A stretch of DNA of 64,000 bases, from positions 1 to 64,000 of the forward strand of contig ONYA01000008.1 in the NCBI GenBank assembly GCA_900321965.1, written 5' to 3'. This stretch comes from an uncultured Prevotellaceae bacterium. GTDB taxonomy: Bacteria; Bacteroidota; Bacteroidia; Bacteroidales; Bacteroidaceae. The position numbers and the translations under genes are program-made. Positions 26,367 through 36,500 of this stretch are shown here, piece by piece (position 1 is the stretch's first letter; the number at the start of each line of letters is the position of its first letter). The notes below the pieces were generated by a model, which ran no database searches, had not been told where the DNA came from, and saw nothing but the letters and a program-made list of their open reading frames with translations.

Positions 26367-26429
26367 ATTCCTCTCAACTATTTTGATCTCTTCGTCTGTT
26401 AGGCTGTACAATTCTTTCAGTCGCTTCGC
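26367..26429 (-). pseudogene. possible C-terminal remnant of a restriction/methyltransferase-type gene
   Basis: The minus strand reads AKRLKELYSLTDEEIKIVE, resembling the end of type I/IIG restriction-modification polypeptides (a common ELYGLTEEEIKIVE-like tail). No upstream domain is left. Low certainty because the match is short. Confidence 0.25.
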
Positions 26430-26436
26430 TTGGTGA

Positions 26437-26455
26437 AAGCGGCAGAGCCGAGCGG
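26437..26455 (+). repeat. 19-base direct repeat, copy 2
   Basis: Identical to 25700-25718. It partly overlaps the upstream edge of the restriction-type remnant. Confidence 0.7.
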
Positions 26456-26610
26456 ACAGAGCAGGCAGGCGGTTTCAAAGCTGCGATGTCAGCCAGCTGT
26501 CCCCTGCCATTCCTTTGTCAAAATACTCTTTCCAACCCCTCAACGATTTTGTTAGCTCACACAGGGTCTGTCCCCCCCTGTGCGCAGCAGTTTCTGTTCT
26601 CTATTGGAGG

Positions 26611-26895
26611 CTATGCATAAACCTCCTCTTGGTGTACCACTTGCAATATTGGAGCATCAAGAGCCTGTTCAATAGACACGAGTGTATCAATAGTAAAGTT
26701 GTGAGTGCCTCGCATCCATTTACTAATTTCAGCCTCTTTCTTACCTAATTGCAGGGCTAAATCTTTCTGTTTCAGACCTTTTTCCATCAATATTTCATGA
26801 ATACGGTCTACTATTTGGAACGATAGTTCAACTCTTTCTCTCACGTCCGGGCCCACCTCCTTGCGGAGAGCCTCCAAAATATTACTCCTCTTCAT
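26611..26895 (-). CDS. XRE-family HTH regulator (antitoxin-like)
   Basis: A 94-residue DNA-binding protein. The helix-turn-helix lies at about residues 38-70 (GLKQKDLALQLGKKEAEISKWMRGTHNFTIDTL). Size and layout fit antitoxins or small regulators of the HigA type. No toxin gene is seen on either side. Its promoter lies at 27054-27085. A terminator-like hairpin stands between promoter and start, so expression may be attenuated. Confidence 0.8.
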   Translation of the reverse strand: MKRSNILEALRKEVGPDVRERVELSFQIVDRIHEILMEKGLKQKDLALQLGKKEAEISKWMRGTHNFTIDTLVSIEQALDAPILQVVHQEEVYA

Positions 26896-26949
26896 TACGT
26901 GTAAAACCTTTCCAGTTCCTCAATATCATAAGTTATTTCGAAAGAGATA

Positions 26950-26982
26950 TGAAAAATAAAAGCCACCTGAAGGTGACTTTTA
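26950..26982 (-). terminator. attenuator-like hairpin in leader of the XRE gene
   Basis: On the minus strand a stem of 11 positions with one mismatch (26957-26967 with 26972-26982, loop 26968-26971) is followed by TTTTATTTTT. It sits about 55 bases before the start codon and about 70 bases after the promoter, so it could end transcription before the gene. Confidence 0.5.
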
Positions 26983-27053
26983 AATGGAGTAGTGTCGATC
27001 AAGGCTTGCTCCCCGCACTCAGCGGCGTAGTCAAAACTATTGTTCTGACGGTG

Positions 27054-27085
27054 CAAAGATAGGGAGAATTTTTGAAACCGCCAAA
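27054..27085 (-). promoter_or_regulatory. promoter of the XRE gene
   Basis: TATCTTTG (27054-27061) with TTTG 20 bases upstream (27082-27085) on the minus strand. Confidence 0.7.
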
Positions 27086-27228
27086 CTTTGAAGCAACTTT
27101 TTTTATTTTTCCATCTTCCATCAACCCTCATACATCTTCCGTCAGACTTCAGATGTCACTCACCCGTCCCCGTGGCATTCGAAGAATTAAGAAAACAAGG
27201 AATTTGTATTAGTTATTCTTAAAATGAT

Positions 27229-27267
27229 GAAACAGGAAACCCGTCCCCATGTTTCCAGTCTTGTTTC
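27229..27267 (-). terminator. possible terminator after the restriction gene
   Basis: GAAACA-GGAAAC (27229-27240) pairs with GTTTCC (27251-27256) and TGTTTC (27262-27267). It lies 17 bases after the stop of the Res gene. Only a weak T-rich tract follows. Confidence 0.4.
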
Positions 27268-27283
27268 TTTCATAACTTTTGTA

Positions 27284-30200
27284 TTACATCAAACTATTTA
27301 TTTCATCCAACATGTTCTGATAGTCCGTCACCTCATGATAACGCACCTTGCTAGTTGACAGTTCATTGAATAGTTTCTTGGCACATGCTATCTTTGCTTT
27401 CTCTGCACCCTTCAGGTCCATCGATTGCAAGCTACCTTTTGTTTCTGCTACAAAGAAGATATGCTTCACTCCCATGTTATCATTAAAGGCGATAGCCCAG
27501 TCTGGAGCATAATGGCCTACAGGAGTAGGAATCTTAAATGTGCGAGGCAAGCGAGCATAGACGCAAACTTCTTTGGCAGCATCCAGGTCTTCTGCAAATC
27601 GTCGTTCTCCCTTGCTGTCAGTAAACACATAATCAAGAATATGCTTCTTGGCTTCGTATGCATTATCCACGCTTTGGCGACTCTTCTCATTCGTAAAAAT
27701 GCTGGTATCGTATTGTTGTTCTGTTTGGTTATACGATATATGCTCCACAATCATTGTTGCCTTCTCGTCCTTTATCAGTCGGATGACATTACGGATAAAC
27801 TCCTCTGGGTTGTTCTTAAACAAATAGAGTTTTGCCTGATTAATTCCCTTCAATATCCTAACCACAGTCTTACGAGTCAACGTAGCTCCACGTGCAATAT
27901 CTCCCACCAAGTCGTATGCCACATCGCTGGTCGAAACCTCACGAAGTTCTTTTGTGCTAGTATTGTGCTTTCCTGTAAAGTCCACCTCGTCCTCTCCTTG
28001 TTCACCTGTAGTAACGATATATTTCAGTTTCGTTACCGTCAGGTTCTTGTCTATAGAGGCGATAGCCTTCTTGATCAGTTCCTCGCTGTCATAGTGAACT
28101 GTATAGACATAACGATGATTGATTTGCTCCCACAGCCGCTTGAATTCTTCCTTTGCAGCGTTCTCATTCAGATGGTCATTCACCACCTCAGCCTTCTTGT
28201 TGGCATCCTCTATCATATCGTCAAAGGCAGACGGATCGAAGATACTCTGCACGAGTTTTTGAATCTGTTCACCCATTGGCTCCAACTTCTTGCTCAAAGG
28301 TGCTAATGTACCATTGCGCAAGTCCTCATGATATAACTGCTGGATATTACCCTTATCATCTACATAGTCATTCTCGTAGAGATAGTTGATGATTGCTGTA
28401 GCCTCCATCTGCGAGATAACATGCTCTTCATTCCCTATCATGAACTTGCGTCCCTCAAAATATGCCACATTAGCCACAGACGGACGTTCACGTAAGGCAT
28501 CACGAGTCTCTTTCTGTAAAGCCTCAGCAAAAGTGCTATAACTCTCGTTGGCTATCACGGTCAGGCGATTGATGTCATGAACTGCATCACCCAACAATTC
28601 CTTATCCATTCTCACGCCCTGCTGGTCAACGCAGATACGCAATCCTCGTCCCACCTCCTGGCGTTTGGCAGTATTGCTATTTGCATGACGAAGCGTACAA
28701 ATCTGGAACACATTCGGATTATCCCAGCCTTCTCGCAATGCGGAGTGCGAGAAGATGAATCGTGTAGGCTCCTCGAAGTTCAACAACCGCTCTTTGTTCT
28801 TCAGAATCAGGTCGTAAGCAGATATATCATTCGACGTATCCTCTCCTCTTGCAATCGTACTATTGACAGCATGTCCTTTCTTATCAATTGAGAAATAGCC
28901 ATTATGCACCTCGCTGGCAGAGAAGCGTTTCAGGTAACGCTGATAGTCATCCTCAAAGAGCGACAAATGCTCATTAAGATAGAGCATATACTCTTCCTCG
29001 AATATCTTCCACAGGTCACCCTTTACTACCTCACCCTGCTCGTCATAACTCTTATAGTTAGCTACCTCGTCAATAAAGAATAGCGATAGCGTCTTGATAC
29101 CTTGTTTGAAGAGCGTCGCTTCTTTCTCAAAGTGCGACTTGATTGTTTCTCTTACCTGTATGCGCTGAAGCTGCTTCTCTGACACATCACCCATCACCTC
29201 ACCTTTATGCAGCGAGTCACCATTCATGAAGTACACCATGTTAGTAAGTGGGTTGATGTCTGTAATCGTAAAGTCCTTATAGGCTTGCAAATGACTGGCA
29301 TCAAACAGCGAATCGCCCTGACTAAACTTACATATCTGCCTGCGAGTACTACTGGCTCCTTTCACTTCAATCTCCAGTTTTACCTCTGGAGCCTTGTTCT
29401 TTGAAAGCACGATGCTATCAAAGTAGATATAGCTTTGATTGCCCAACAGGTTCTGCAGCGTAATACCCTTCACCTGAATTTTTTTCACCAGTCGCTGGCG
29501 ATAGGCATCAAGGGCATCAAGCGCATAGACGCAGTTGTGCGAAGTTTTATGCGTAGCTGAGTAGTTCAGCACAAACAGCGGTTTGAAGTTCTTTAGGGCC
29601 TTTTGTGTAGCCACACCTTCCATCTTCTGAGGTTCATCCATAATGATGATAGGCCTGTTGGCAGCTATCACATCAATAGGACGGCGACTCTGGAAGTCGT
29701 CACGACGGGTATAGATGATACGAGCTGCTGCGTCACCCTTACGACCTTCTACATTCTTCTCCTCATTAAACGATGAGTTGAATGCCTGCGTATTGATAAT
29801 CATCACACGGATGTCAGCACTGCTTGAAAAATCATCAATGGCATTCAGGTTGCTGCTATTATATACAAAAGGTATAGCCTGTTTACCATAGTGCTCTTGG
29901 AAGTGTTCTGCCAACATCGCGAAGCTCTTGGCCACACCCTCACGAATAGCGATGCTGGGCACTACTACGATGAACTTCGACCAGCCATAGCGCTTGTTTA
30001 ACTCGAACATCGTCTTGATATAGACATAGGTCTTACCAGTACCTGTCTCCATCTCGACATCAAGTGAACAAGCACCCAAGCCGTCTGGTTGGCTTAGTTT
30101 CGTTGACTTTGGGATATTGTAGATTGCCTGTTGCTGTTGGATATTGGCAAGCAGCTGAGGGCTTTGCAGTTCTACGTCTGCATTCTTATAACCCACATAT

Positions 30201-30346
30201 TCCTCATCATACACAATACGTCCATTTGTTTTACCCAAGTCACGACGGTATTGAGCACTCGTTTTCGAGGGCTGCCCTGCAAACACATTCACAGTAGCCT
30301 CAACAGCATCCGTCTGGTATTGTTGTATCTTAAACTTAAATTTCAT
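27284..30346 (-). CDS. type III restriction enzyme Res subunit
   Basis: A 1020-residue helicase-nuclease. Superfamily 2 helicase motifs: Walker A METGTGKTYVYIKT near residue 90, DEPQ in IIIMDEPQKMEG near 240, and REGWDNPNVFQICTLRHANS with RQEVGRGLRICVD near 555-590. The C-terminal PD-(D/E)XK nuclease has APDWAIAF and FVAETKGSL near 960-985. It cleaves DNA together with the Mod subunit encoded 38 bases upstream. Start ATG 30346 (MKFKFKIQQYQ) is preferred over a further upstream start because the family opens at this sequence. Confidence 0.92.
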   Translation of the reverse strand: MKFKFKIQQYQTDAVEATVNVFAGQPSKTSAQYRRDLGKTNGRIVYDEEYVGYKNADVELQSPQLLANIQQQQAIYNIPKSTKLSQPDGLGACSLDVEMETGTGKTYVYIKTMFELNKRYGWSKFIVVVPSIAIREGVAKSFAMLAEHFQEHYGKQAIPFVYNSSNLNAIDDFSSSADIRVMIINTQAFNSSFNEEKNVEGRKGDAAARIIYTRRDDFQSRRPIDVIAANRPIIIMDEPQKMEGVATQKALKNFKPLFVLNYSATHKTSHNCVYALDALDAYRQRLVKKIQVKGITLQNLLGNQSYIYFDSIVLSKNKAPEVKLEIEVKGASSTRRQICKFSQGDSLFDASHLQAYKDFTITDINPLTNMVYFMNGDSLHKGEVMGDVSEKQLQRIQVRETIKSHFEKEATLFKQGIKTLSLFFIDEVANYKSYDEQGEVVKGDLWKIFEEEYMLYLNEHLSLFEDDYQRYLKRFSASEVHNGYFSIDKKGHAVNSTIARGEDTSNDISAYDLILKNKERLLNFEEPTRFIFSHSALREGWDNPNVFQICTLRHANSNTAKRQEVGRGLRICVDQQGVRMDKELLGDAVHDINRLTVIANESYSTFAEALQKETRDALRERPSVANVAYFEGRKFMIGNEEHVISQMEATAIINYLYENDYVDDKGNIQQLYHEDLRNGTLAPLSKKLEPMGEQIQKLVQSIFDPSAFDDMIEDANKKAEVVNDHLNENAAKEEFKRLWEQINHRYVYTVHYDSEELIKKAIASIDKNLTVTKLKYIVTTGEQGEDEVDFTGKHNTSTKELREVSTSDVAYDLVGDIARGATLTRKTVVRILKGINQAKLYLFKNNPEEFIRNVIRLIKDEKATMIVEHISYNQTEQQYDTSIFTNEKSRQSVDNAYEAKKHILDYVFTDSKGERRFAEDLDAAKEVCVYARLPRTFKIPTPVGHYAPDWAIAFNDNMGVKHIFFVAETKGSLQSMDLKGAEKAKIACAKKLFNELSTSKVRYHEVTDYQNMLDEINSLM

Positions 30347-30384
30347 ACACCAAATTCTCAATTGTCAATTATCAACTGTCAATT

Positions 30385-32316
30385 TTATAAAATTCTGCGT
30401 ACTGTATCTTTGCTATATTCACTCCAAATCTGCTCGAAGTTGTCGGCTACGTTGTCGTTGACGAGGCTCTTGTCGCGCATCACGAAGTAGTAAGGCTGCT
30501 GCTTGGCAATCTCCGTGATAGTGGTCTCGTTCACAGCCTCATCGAAGCAAGCCATCAAGTAGCCATCGCTCACGTTCCAAACCGTCTTGCCGGCAATCTG
30601 CGTCTGCTCGATTTTCGCAGACAGCTCAATGCCCAGTTCTATCATTGTCTGGAACAGCAGGTCTTCTTCTGTGCGGTCAGGCTTGATGTTGTCCTCAAAC
30701 AAGTCTCTTTCATTGAACTCCGCTGGCGTGTAATACACATCCTGCATATTTGACGAGTCGAGTTTCAGCACGCGGAAGCCTGTATCAAGGTCCTTTGCTT
30801 CTGGATGTTCTTCCTTGATTTTCTTGCCAGCTCGACGAATGCGTTCTTTACCGATTTCGCAGATATTTTTATAGCCAGCATTTCTAGCTCCTGAGATTTC
30901 TGGAGTTCTTTCTGGAAGTTGAATCATAATAAATATATTACTAGTCTTTTCCTCCAAATTATATTTCATCAGACTATGTGCAGTAGACGAAGACCCAGAG
31001 AAAAAGTCTAAAACTATTGAGTTGTTATTTGCGCATATTTTTATGAATTTACTTAGTAAATTAATCGGTTTTGGGAAGGAAAACACTCTATTCCCTAACA
31101 TTTCTCTAATTTCGACAGTTCCATCAACAGTTGTTACATCATCAATTACTGTTCTATATTTTAACTCTCGACAAATTACATTACCATCTCTGTCTACATT
31201 TTGATATTCTTTGGCATATACTCCCCACTTGTTGTCGTTGTTCTTTTTAATAACAATAAAACCATTTTGTTTTGCAAAATTAAAACGTTCTTTTGACCAA
31301 CGCCATTGCCAATCATTTGTCAAATTTGTGTTTTTCTTTATTCTTTCTTTTTGTTCATCTAAAGATACGCCCCCAGGATATATATCTGTTCCATCGGGTG
31401 CTTGAATTGCATAATCAAGATTTGAACGATATCCTAATGTACTTAAATCTAATTTGCCTAAAGAATACCCCCCTCTAGTATCATAAAATTCATCCTTGTA
31501 TTTATACTTGTCAGCATTAGCCGGTCGCCCATGAGTTACCAATTTCCCTATTTTTTTTGCAAACATTAAAATATACTCATGTTCTGATACAATGTGTGGA
31601 TTATCATTACCACCTTGAGGTTTTGATTTCCATATAAATTGTGCGACGAAATTAGCTGATCCAAATATTTCATCACAAACCTTCCGCAAATTATCAACTT
31701 CATTATCATCAATCGAAATAAATATTGCGCCATCCTCACTCAACAAATCCTTAGCAACTTTCAGTCGTGGATAAATCATGTTGAGCCAATCAGTATGGAA
31801 GCGACCATTGCTTTCAGTATTAGTAACGAGTTGGTGTCCTTCTTCATCATACTGCCCACTATTGTGAACATACTCCTGCTTATCTTGGTCGAAATTGTCG
31901 TTATACACAAAGTCGTTGCCCGTGTTGTAAGGTGGGTCGATGTAAATCATCTTCACTTTGCCCAGATAGTTCTCACGAAGGAGTTTCAGCACTTGAAGAT
32001 TGTCACCCTCAATATACAGGTTCTGGGTATTGTCGAAATCAACGCTCTCCTCACGACATGGGCGAAGAGTATCTGTGGTAGGCGCATTAGCCAGACGAAT
32101 CGCATTGCGCTTATCAGGCCAAGTGAACTGGTAACGTTCTTCTGGACCTTCCACAATATCCTTTGACAACTCCTGACGCAGTTGGTCGAAGTCAATGGCA
32201 GTCTGAGGACGGCCGTTCTCGTCTAACGTTTCAGTCAAGCAATTGGGGAACAACTCCCCAATCTTCTTGATATTCTCATCTACCATATTCGTGGTTTGCA
32301 TTTTCAGTTTTTCCAT
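30385..32316 (-). CDS. type III DNA adenine methyltransferase Mod
   Basis: A 643-residue N6-adenine methyltransferase of the beta class. Catalytic motif IV DPPYNTGNDFVYNDNF lies near residue 128 and precedes SAM-binding motif I VLDFFSGSSSTAHSLM near 450; this order defines the class. The variable middle region (about 230-430) holds the target-recognition domain and has noticeably AT-richer codons than the ends, typical of recombining specificity domains. It methylates the recognition site and gives Res its specificity. Confidence 0.92.
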   Translation of the reverse strand: MEKLKMQTTNMVDENIKKIGELFPNCLTETLDENGRPQTAIDFDQLRQELSKDIVEGPEERYQFTWPDKRNAIRLANAPTTDTLRPCREESVDFDNTQNLYIEGDNLQVLKLLRENYLGKVKMIYIDPPYNTGNDFVYNDNFDQDKQEYVHNSGQYDEEGHQLVTNTESNGRFHTDWLNMIYPRLKVAKDLLSEDGAIFISIDDNEVDNLRKVCDEIFGSANFVAQFIWKSKPQGGNDNPHIVSEHEYILMFAKKIGKLVTHGRPANADKYKYKDEFYDTRGGYSLGKLDLSTLGYRSNLDYAIQAPDGTDIYPGGVSLDEQKERIKKNTNLTNDWQWRWSKERFNFAKQNGFIVIKKNNDNKWGVYAKEYQNVDRDGNVICRELKYRTVIDDVTTVDGTVEIREMLGNRVFSFPKPINLLSKFIKICANNNSIVLDFFSGSSSTAHSLMKYNLEEKTSNIFIMIQLPERTPEISGARNAGYKNICEIGKERIRRAGKKIKEEHPEAKDLDTGFRVLKLDSSNMQDVYYTPAEFNERDLFEDNIKPDRTEEDLLFQTMIELGIELSAKIEQTQIAGKTVWNVSDGYLMACFDEAVNETTITEIAKQQPYYFVMRDKSLVNDNVADNFEQIWSEYSKDTVRRIL

Positions 32317-32346
32317 TGTTTATTTTGTTATTTCAGTTATTATTCG

Positions 32347-32354
32347 TATTTTTG
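32347..32354 (+). promoter_or_regulatory. -7 element of the toxin-antitoxin pair
   Basis: TATTTTTG followed by CAGCG, 22 bases before the antitoxin ATG at 32376. It lies in the 59-base gap between the divergent Mod and antitoxin genes. Confidence 0.6.
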
Positions 32355-32375
32355 CAGCGAAAAAAAATATTAGAT

Positions 32376-32624
32376 ATGACAGCAATACAGATGAATGCCG
32401 AACTGCTCCGTAATATGAGCATTATAGCAGATGATGAAAATCTGCTGAAGCGTGCAGCCAAATATCTGCGCAAACTTGTCGCTGAGAAGCAGGCAGACCC
32501 TACATTAATGACGAAGGAAGAATTCTTTGCCAGAGTAGATGAGGCTCGCGAGGAAATCAGACAGGGGAAAGGCAAACGCTTTACAAATCCTGAGGAAATG
32601 AACGCTTGGCTTAATTCTCTTTGA
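32376..32624 (+). CDS. antitoxin of a RelE/YoeB-type pair
   Basis: An 82-residue mostly helical protein (MTAIQMNAELLRNMSIIADDENLLKRAAKYLRKL) with a C-terminal charged tail (FFARVDEAREEIRQGKGKRF) that would wrap the toxin. It lies 2 bases upstream of a YoeB/RelE-like toxin gene, the standard order. ATG 32376 was chosen because a promoter occupies the longer upstream reading. Family name not certain; the assignment rests on size, position and partner. Confidence 0.75.
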   Translation: MTAIQMNAELLRNMSIIADDENLLKRAAKYLRKLVAEKQADPTLMTKEEFFARVDEAREEIRQGKGKRFTNPEEMNAWLNSL

Positions 32625-32626
32625 CT

Positions 32627-32899
32627 ATGTACGAACTTGTTTTTTCGACGAAGGCAGAAGAAGACTTGGCCAAGCTGCGTCGTAGCGAGCCTGCAGCACA
32701 TAAGAAAGCGGTGAAACTGCTCAACGAGTTGATGCAGCATCCTCAAACAGGTACGGGCCATCCAGAACAGTTGAAGGGTGACCGTACTGGTCAGTGGAGT
32801 CGTACCATTACTAAAAAGCACAGGTTGATTTACGAAATCTTCGAAACCGAAGTTTACGTAGATGTGCTTTCTGCTTATGGGCATTACGATGACAAGTGA
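32627..32899 (+). CDS. RelE/YoeB-type mRNA interferase toxin
   Basis: A 90-residue toxin resembling YoeB/Txe: YELVFSTKAEEDLAKL at the start, then GTGHPEQLKGDRTGQWSRTI and KKHRLIYEIFE. It ends YGHYDDK in place of the usual YHY tail. Such enzymes cleave mRNA at the ribosome. It is convergent with the DUF4391 gene, with only 4 bases between the stops. The pair is inserted on the opposite strand within the type III restriction cluster. Confidence 0.85.
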   Translation: MYELVFSTKAEEDLAKLRRSEPAAHKKAVKLLNELMQHPQTGTGHPEQLKGDRTGQWSRTITKKHRLIYEIFETEVYVDVLSAYGHYDDK

Positions 32900-32903
32900 T
32901 TGA

Positions 32904-33512
32904 TTATTCATAAGCTGCCCTTTCCTTTAGTTTCAATAATTGTTGGTGCAGTTCATATTTCTTTCTCGTCTGCTTTTCTGTGCGACAGCGCTTTTCGAGA
33001 ACTTCAATTTGGCGAAGCAACTTCTCCTTTTCTTCACGATTAATGATTTGCTGTTCGAGTGTTTCTTCTGCTGCATTATCTAGACTACCTATCTCGGCAA
33101 CAATATTGTTCCACACATCATCGAAGGTTAAGCCCTTCAGTGGTATCTCAGCACCAGAAGCATGCTTCCACTCAGATTGTTGCAATCGCGTGTGGAAAAT
33201 ACAGAACTGAACGTCCTCGTCATATTCTAAGGCAAAGACTATCTTTTGAGGGATAAGTTTCTGAAGCAGAAGGATGTTCTTCGTATCATAGTCCCTTTGC
33301 TTGAGCTGTACTTGCAATACATAAAACTCCTTCACCTCCTGCCCTGGATGTAGTGCTGGTATCTTTGTTGGAGAAAGGTAGGCAACGATAGCCATACGAC
33401 TGACATCTGTATCAAAACGGTCGCGCTCAGCTGCTTTGAGATTAAACTTCTCAAAGACAGCCTTTTTGTATAGTGGCCTATTGACGAGTGTTGATGAGGG
33501 AAGTCCGTACAT
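32904..33512 (-). CDS. DUF4391-like protein of the restriction/helicase operon
   Basis: A 202-residue protein resembling DUF4391. The N-terminal half is a mixed alpha/beta domain (LYKKAVFEKFNL, then FYVLQVQLKQRDYDTKNILLLQKLIPQKIVFALEYD). The C-terminus (about 150-200) is a charged coiled coil. Three bases separate it from the helicase gene. DUF4391 genes are commonly found beside PLD-helicases and type III Mod/Res genes. Function unknown; an accessory or DNA-end role is a guess. Confidence 0.7.
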   Translation of the reverse strand: MYGLPSSTLVNRPLYKKAVFEKFNLKAAERDRFDTDVSRMAIVAYLSPTKIPALHPGQEVKEFYVLQVQLKQRDYDTKNILLLQKLIPQKIVFALEYDEDVQFCIFHTRLQQSEWKHASGAEIPLKGLTFDDVWNNIVAEIGSLDNAAEETLEQQIINREEKEKLLRQIEVLEKRCRTEKQTRKKYELHQQLLKLKERAAYE

Positions 33513-33515
33513 AAG

Positions 33516-36500
33516 TTACTTGATTACTAAGAAACAAATGAGTTCAAAATCATCAAGACCCACATAGTGTTCTTCGAAGAGTTCACCAGCATAGCCCTCT
33601 AAGAAACTATCAATGCTTGATTGCTCCTTGACGGATATGATGGAGTTGATAGCTTTGCTGAGCAAGTCAGAGTATTTGCTCATACGCAAACCATCACGCG
33701 TTTCCTTGTTGAACTGAGCGCAAAGCTTGACATCAGGCTTGGTCATAGGCTTGCAAAGCAAGCGCATCTTATCCAACAGGTCTTTAGGATGCAAATGGTC
33801 AACCACCACTTCACCTTCATCAGAGATATAAACCATATAGAAAGGATGCAGCTGATTCTTGTGGTCGATATTCACGCCTGCCGTACGATTCTTCAGCACG
33901 AAAACTGTTCCTGATGGAGCTTGCGATGAGGCTGGCACAACGGCATGAAGGCCAAAGGGCGTATGTTCTACATCGTGATTGCTATTGATATACTCAAGCA
34001 AATCCAGACGGAATTCATTCAGGCCTAAGTCCATGATGCTGACACCACTATTCATTTCCTCCAAATCAACAACTTCATCCTGTAGGCGTTTGAGTTGCTG
34101 ACGACGATATTCCAAATCGTCTTTCTCTTCTGGTGAGATCAGGTTATCATCACCAGTAGCAGTCATCACAGTCACCTTCATACGAGCCTCGACTCTACCC
34201 TTCAGATTGATGTATTCATCAAGCGTCATATCTGGCCAATAGTTGACTAATTGGATTTCTGCATTCTTAGAGCCAATTCTATCTATTCGTCCAAAGCGCT
34301 GGATAATACGAACGGGGTTCCAGTGAATATCATAATTAATCAAGTAGTCGCAGTCCTGTAGGTTCTGACCTTCACTTATACAGTCTGTTGCTATGAGGAC
34401 ATCAATATCTTCATGCAAATGGGGATAGATGGCAGCGCGCTCTTTGGATATAGGCGAGAAGAGTGTAAGCACTTTATTGAAGTCAAGTTTTTCTCTTAAC
34501 TTCATTGTGCTGCGGGCCTCCACATCACCAGTAACCAATGCTACGTTCAATCCGTACTTGCTCTTGATTTTATCTGCCAAGCAATCGTAAAGATAAAGGG
34601 CGGTATCCGAGAAGGCTGTAAAGATGAGAACCTTCTTATTATCTCCATTGATAGGATGAGTAAACTTATGCTGCAAATCTGCAACAAGCTGTTGCAGTTT
34701 TGAGTCATGCGCAGGAGTGATGCTCTCTAGCATCGTGAGTAGCAAGCGGATAATTTCAAGGTCGCCCTTGATTTCCTGCTGCCACGATATATAGTCCATA
34801 TCCTCTAGGAGAATACGGTTTTTCTTCTTACCAATGGTGAAATCCTGCTCGTCTTCATCTACATCGGCACTTTCGAAGTCGTCTACAGAAACGCGACGCT
34901 CACCATTTTGGAATCGCGCAATAGTATCAAGCGTCTCCTGCATATAGTCGCGAATACGACTCAATGTCAGACGGAACGAGTTGACAGAAGATTCCAAGCG
35001 TTTCAATAACTGAATGTTCATCAGTCGCTGAATACCTTGTTCGCGTTCCTCAATGCTCAGGCGGTGGCCTGTTGTACTTTCCTCTTCTTTATATTTATAG
35101 AGTTGACTGGGTAGGATGAAAGCAGAAGGTGCATAAATGGCAAGCCTCAATAATTGCAGTTGCTCGAATATCTCGTTGTAGTTGATGGCTGTATCAAGGT
35201 CCGTCAGATGGGGCTGACGTGATATAGGTTTCAATCGCTCAGGGAAGGTGCCAATATCCGATGTATCGTAATATTGCTGGATATGCTTACGACTACGGGC
35301 AATAGTGACAGCATCAAGTAGTTTGAAGAAGTCAAAGTCGAGCATCCGTAGCAATCGTTCTGTAGTGCGTTCCTCTGGTGCAAAGTTGGCCCATAGGTTA
35401 TAGGCTGCTTGTGCCTGACGGAAGATGTCATCGATGCCTTTGTTAGTAGGCAAAAGTTCATCAAAAGCCTTTGCCTTACCCTCGTACGCCAACTGCAATT
35501 GGTTCTTCAAGTCACCAAAACGATTGTTGACAGGTGTGGCTGAAAGCATTAGCACCTTCGTCTTGACTCCAGATTTTATGACCTTGTTCATCAGTCGAAG
35601 ATAGCGATTCTCCTTGGGGTTCTCACCATTCTCGTCTGTAGAAACCTTACCTCCATTGCGGAAGTTATGACTCTCATCTATCACCACCAAGTCATAGTTT
35701 CCCCAGTTAACTCGGTCTAAGTCCAGGTCATTACTATATCCGTGTTCTCTACTGAGGTCTGTGTGATAAAGAATGTCGTAGTTCAGACGGTCTTTTGCCA
35801 ATGGGTTATTGACATAGTTCTGGCGATAGGTATTCCAGTTCTCATAGAGTTTCTTGGGACAGAGCACCAACACGGTTCTATTGCGACTCTCGAAATACTT
35901 GATGACAGCAAGTGCTGAGAATGTCTTACCCAAACCTACGCTATCAGCAAGTATGCAACCATTGTATTTCTCCAACTTGTTGATGACAGCCAAGGCTGCA
36001 TCACGTTGGAAGTTATATAGCTTATTCCAAATGGCAGAATTCTTGAAACCAGTAGCTTCGTTGGGCAGTTCATCCTCGCTAATATCTTCTAAGAACTCGT
36101 TAAAGATATTATAGAGCGCAACAAAATAGAGGAAGTCTGGAGCATTCTCTTTATAGGCATTGCTGATGCTATCGATGATTTCATCAGTCACCACTTGCAA
36201 GCGGCTGCTATCATTCCAGAGTTGGTTGAAGAGATCGATAAAACCTTTCGATGTTGGAGCCTCAAACTTGTTAATCATCGTATAGGCATTATTGCCTTTT
36301 TCACAACCAAGCTCTACGGTAGTAAAGCCTTCTATAGGATAATAACTGACATCATCAAGATTAATGATGCCATTCATTTTCTCATTAGTCTTGTTTGACT
36401 TAAAACAGGCTTTCTCACGAATCCATTCTGCACACTCACGGGCAATAGCCTTTTGCGTTAGTTCATTGCGAAGTTTTACCTCAAACTCAGAACCGTAAAG

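Noticed and set aside
26169-26411. Open frame with SREAYIFLR-like peptide
   Set aside because: The peptide repetition comes from the 21-base DNA period; no start signal or conserved domain except a short restriction-type tail at one end.
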